Of a DNA stretch of 64,000 nt, positions 60,319-64,000 are shown piece by piece. This DNA is from Lithodes maja. Its lineage: Eukaryota > Arthropoda > Malacostraca > Decapoda > Lithodidae. The position numbers and the translations under genes are program-made. Under the pieces are notes generated by a model, which was given only the letters and a program-made list of their open reading frames with translations, was not told where the DNA came from and did no database searches. The stretch lies in contig JBAKBP010004265.1 of NCBI GenBank assembly GCA_037953745.1, forward strand, positions 1-64,000. Reading direction: 5' to 3'. Within the stretch, counting starts at the first letter, position 1. Each line of letters opens with the position of its first letter.

Positions 60319-61615
60319 CCCCTTCAGCATGATGATGCTTTTTTACCTTTGATGATTCAACACAAGAGCTATGTTTTTTTAAACTGCGGTCAATGCGCCC
60401 CTTGAAAGGTCAATTTGGACGTCCCCGACTAACCAAATTTACTAATTCCTTGAACATGACGATAGTGCGTTGTTATGTGTGCGATTAGTTTGCTTGGGAA
60501 AAAGATTAACTTGTTCATGTAGCAATGTACACCCTGTGTGGTTGATTGTGTTCTTTTATTTATATATTATTATTTTACTTAAGCGTTGTTTCCACATAGC
60601 CATTTTGATTAGTTGTTTTGTATTTTTACTGTGTTTGTATAAGTTTTGGTTTGTCTATTTTGAAAGTTTACATTATAATATTTACCATTTAACCCCTTCA
60701 GACTCATATGATGCAGAGGTTGCCAGATTAGCAATAAGAAATAGTGTTCTCTCACTCTTATAATTACCTCTCCAAAATTAGTTTTCTGCCCACAGCTAAC
60801 TAAAAGACAACTGCAGAGGTTGAAGTAAACTAAACTAAAGGTTTCTAAATACCCCTGATGGTAACAAAGGTTTTTAAAGTATCCCTAATAGGCTCAAAAT
60901 CGCGTCATATGTCAGAGAGGGTTAAAGCAATATTACCGTTACTGCTCCACATTCACATATTTTACTTGTATAGGCCTAATGAACTTGTGAACATTGAAGG
61001 ACAAGAAAATAGGTGTAAACAGCAAATATCAAAGAATACAAATGTATATTTGTGACGGGGAGTGGTGAGAGGGAAAGTGACATAAATCCATCCTCTTTGG
61101 CTGCTTGAAGCAGACTGAGAGCCCTAGCTGTCTTCCTCACATATATAAGTGAGGAGGGACATAGGGAGAGAGTGGGGAAGGGTGATTAGACATAATCAGG
61201 TGGGAGTTGGGAAGTAGGAGTGAAATTTAAGGGAAAAATAGCCAATAAATGAGGAGGGATTTTTTTTGTTTTTTGTTTTGTTTTTTTTTGGGGGGGGGGC
61301 GGGGTTTCTGTATTTATTTTATTATTTTTTTTTATTATTAGCATTATTATATAATTATATATATTTTTTGTTTTATTTTATTTTATTTGTTTTTTTATAT
61401 AGGCTATCTACCAGAAGGAGTGTTGCATTCGCCCAGTAAAAACTTCCCACAGGAGTGTCGTACGCAGCTCTTAGGTTAAGAAGGACCTATGTTATTCGGA
61501 GGGTTTATTGAGATTATATCTACTCCTTCAAGTCGTAGTGGTAGATTCTAAGCTAAATATAATGGCTTCATGGTAACCAGAATATGATGAAAGTTACATC
61601 ATTGTGCTGAAGGGA
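60319..61615. mobile_element. 1.3-kb TTAA-flanked element with ~20-bp terminal repeats (family T)
   Basis: TTAA at 60315-60318 and 61616-61619. The left end CCCCTTCAGCATGATGATGC and the right end, read inward, TCCCTTCAGCACAATGATGT agree at 16 of 20 bases. Family Q copy 2 is nested inside (60693-60921). T/G homopolymer runs lie at 61260-61302. The internal part at 61190-61260 has a diverged family P-like word (GGGAAAAATAGCCAATAAATGAGG). No transposase ORF. Confidence 0.75.
60693..60921 (+). mobile_element. 229-bp TTAA-flanked MITE (family Q), copy 2
   Basis: TTAA at 60689-60692 and 60922-60925. It matches copy 1 (43030-43256) in inverted orientation, including GGTTGCCAGATTAGCAATAA and TTAGTTTTCTGCCCACAGCT. 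It is nested in the family T element. Confidence 0.85.
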
Positions 61616-61619
61616 TTAA

Positions 61620-62216
61620 CAATTCATTTGTGATTACTATATGGACGGGGAAAAAATAAATGCTTGAACTGCAACCTCCATAGACAATATTGATCTTGGT
61701 GTCTGTCTAGAGAATTTAGATAATATATAATGGTACTGTGCTATCAATGTAATAATTACAAGCAATTAAGTTCACAATAGAGAAACATATATCTATGATC
61801 TAATTGTATATATATATGTGTAGCCTACAGTGGAGCACCGAGCTTGGCACCATTTAAGTTGACAAAATCAAACTTCGCTCCATATTCCAAATATTCCCAA
61901 ATTCGACGTTCCCGTAAAAATATTCGATCTTGGCACAACAATCGCGGTCGAAACCCGAAAAAGAGAACAAAAATAATGAAAGAATCAACGTTTATCTAGA
62001 AAACACAAACAAACAAGTGAACTGAACTCCAAGAAACTGCCTTTGACAAGGTACGTGTTTGCTGCTTGTAGGCGAAATCTGAGTGAATCCGACATCCGGA
62101 TGCCGAGTGTCACTTGCGCAAGTTGCTGCCGTGGCGCCACCACCTTTAATGCCGTCAACACAAGCCAGCCGCTCAAAGTCCACCCACCTTTTACAAGCTT
62201 ATCTGTACCCGAACCT
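61620..62216. other. No gene recognised
   Basis: Includes a (TA)n-like stretch near 61806-61818 and GC-richer sequence from 62040. Small ORFs at 61985-62243 lack motifs. Confidence 0.45.
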
Positions 62217-63020
62217 TGTACAGTTGGTCAAAGTTCCAGCTGACCCACCCTTGCTCTGAGGCTCGCAGAATTATCTGGCAATACTGGTGTAGGAAGGAGG
62301 TGTGTCTTACAAAGATTGGGATTGGTTGATCTGATTTCGGCTATATCATTGTTGTTGTTCCCCAAACTGTCTGGCCGAACAGCCCCAAGGCCCCGAGCAA
62401 AGCCAAGGCCATAACCGAGCGCCCTCACAGAACCCTCCCAGCCGACCACAAAAAAGTCTGGGTGACCGAAGCCACTCCATTGCGGGAAGCTGAGGAGGGT
62501 GCGGAAACGCCCGGGAAACCAAAGCCCCACCCAGGGCCCTATGCACCTCAGCAATTATGAAGAGAAAGCTGAGGGAATGAGAAACCTTTGCCCCTCAGCT
62601 ATATCATTGTTAGAACATATACTAAACAAGGGAAAGTAAGCTTATCTCAAATAAAAATGCATACATCGCTATGTATGATCCCGAACATTCACCCAAAGTT
62701 CATAGATTTGCTTAAATACTCAAGTTATTATATCCACTGATTGGCAACGCATATAAAACCTGCTGGCTGCCACAACATACTTTACTCGATTTTATAAGGA
62801 TACATATTTCTGTTTTATTGGTGACTGCTTAATGAAGGAGCATTTAGTCTTCACAACGTGAACATTACATAGTATAATTTGCAGTAATATATACAGGACA
62901 GACACAGGTAACATATTAATGGCAAGTGATATCCCTGCACTACTACACCAGTATTGCCAGCTAATTCTGCGAGCCCCAGAGCGAGGGTGGGTAAGCTGGA
63001 ACTTTGACCAACTGTACCAC
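62217..63020. mobile_element. Element with ~77-bp inverted repeats, interrupted by a retroposed fragment
   Basis: 62217-62293 and 62944-63020 are reverse complements with about six differences (shared word GGTCAAAGTTCCAGCT). The internal ~650 bases include the LINE-tail insertion at 62354-62597. No target duplication was identified for the outer element. Confidence 0.7.
62354..62597 (-). mobile_element. Short retroposon with the LINE 3' tail and a 14-bp target duplication
   Basis: GCTATATCATTGTT flanks it at 62340-62353 and 62598-62611. Its 3' end on the minus strand (CTGTTCGGCCAGACAGTTTG then GGGAACAAC repeats) matches the tail of the LINE at 34360-34440; beyond about 90 bases it no longer matches. 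It is either a 5'-truncated copy of another subfamily or a SINE that shares the LINE tail. Confidence 0.8.
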
Positions 63021-63479
63021 TCGCGTTTATTATGGCTTCTAGTGTATTCAGTGATGTGGATGGTGGGCCTGGTGATAATAATAAAGGAATTGAATGCACA
63101 GGATCATCAAAACAGAGAGCAAAGACCAGTCATGAATGCGTACCGTGTCGAACGAAAGCGGTATAAATATGAAAATGTAAAATTAGGCTAGGCCTATGCT
63201 AAACATGACAATTATTTCAAATAAAGTCTGTGTGGTAAGTAATCTCATATTATGTATTTATAAGTATTCTCAAAATATGTAGTTATTGGATGTAGGACTA
63301 TTTGGGGGGGAAATGGTTGGACGAATTTGGAACCAATCACCATGTGTCCCATAATAATGCCCCAATCTTCACAAATTCAATCTTGGCGTAGTTTTTTCGG
63401 CTCCAATTAGCCGCGAAGAACGGTGCACCACATTACAGTAGAGTCTCGCAGTTTATGATAAATTGTGGTAGATGTGTCA
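63021..63479. other. No gene recognised
   Basis: AT-rich sequence with AATAAAG near 63220. The 90-aa ORF at 62919-63191 overlaps the inverted repeat and has no recognisable domain. Confidence 0.45.
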
Positions 63480-63483
63480 TTAA

Positions 63484-64000
63484 CCTCTGAAGTGCGCACG
63501 GGGGTAATTGAAAACCTCCCCCTGTGCTGACGTATTTGAGGTGTTTCCGTCACTAAAATATTCATTGTACCATTAATAGCATTAATAATTATCCATATGC
63601 GCCTATTATGGGTTGATTATAAAGGTATTAACCTGAAACAACAATAAAACGAGTGAAAACAGCGTTTGGATGGTCAAAATCGGAGATATAGCCCGCGAGT
63701 TGTATAATGTATGGGTGAGGCAAGCTACCTTCCCGCCAATTTCCCCCAAGGTCACTGAGACACAGTCGATCGATACTCTCTCTCTCTCTCTTGCACTCGA
63801 TTGCCATCAGTGATGACAACACCCTGCTTGCAACTCGCTAATGTTAGCACGAAAATATACCTCAGAATAAGGGAATAATAGGGAAAATATGTGATAACTG
63901 AAGGATAGGAGGAAAGTGGGGAAGGAGGGGAGGTAGAGGACTGAGATTTTGCATGGCCCAGGGGCCAAACAAAAATAAAAAAATAAAAAAATTCAAATAA
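63484..64000 (+). mobile_element. Family P TTAA-flanked miniature element, copy I, cut by the window end
   Basis: It follows TTAA 63480-63483 and begins CCTCTGAAGTGCGCACGG. The body matches copies A, E and H up to the A-rich tract, where the window stops. Confidence 0.88.

Overview
The window reads as intergenic DNA of an animal, most probably an arthropod and plausibly a decapod crustacean. Everything recognisable is eukaryotic: piggyBac transposases, a Gmr1-like Ty3/gypsy element, CR1-like and other non-LTR retrotransposons, tRNA-derived SINEs, TTAA-targeting miniature elements, many microsatellites and one C2H2 zinc-finger gene. There are no bacterial operons, CRISPR arrays or convincing rRNA/tRNA genes. 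The crustacean assignment is inference from the repertoire, not from a diagnostic gene.

Layout. 1-8.0 kb is a nest of repeats. tRNA-headed SINEs and degenerate LINE reverse transcriptase/RNase H pieces are split by ~630-bp TTAA-flanked elements (called family P here). 8.0-11.4 kb carries an intact piggyBac transposase gene (916 aa) whose 5' flank has the same terminal module as family P. 12.7-28.4 kb is a short tandem repeat into which a 9.3-kb gypsy element inserted (1,819-bp LTRs, 4-bp duplication ATAT). An apparently intact 5.5-kb CR1-like LINE then inserted into that element's right LTR (5-bp duplication ACGAT). 28.57-32.78 kb is a second complete piggyBac element (993 aa transposase, matching terminal repeats, TTAA on both sides). 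33.65-34.32 kb is another TTAA-bounded element. 34.36-38.30 kb is a LINE on the minus strand with a perfect 14-bp target duplication, a 2A-like peptide motif and several frameshifts.

38.7-42.35 kb is complex satellite-like DNA (an ~83-bp minisatellite and a ~1.7-kb segmental duplication). 42.35-48 kb holds retrotransposon scraps, long inverted repeats and fold-backs. 48-51.5 kb is one LINE copy split by two TTAA insertions. 53.2-54.9 kb holds more TTAA elements. 56.38-59.97 kb is the only likely host gene: an intronless 1,196-aa C2H2 zinc-finger protein built from two duplicated halves, each with a run of 10-residue repeats followed by fingers. 60.3-64 kb returns to TTAA-bounded elements and inverted repeats.

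The unifying theme is TTAA-directed transposition. In several places the empty target site can be reconstructed from a disrupted SINE or reading frame. TTAA-bounded sub-modules of exactly 22, 30 and 89 nt occur singly, in tandem and as complementary losses, as if internal TTAA sites can serve as alternative ends. Coordinates and alignments were made by eye; similarity statements are estimates without computed scores.
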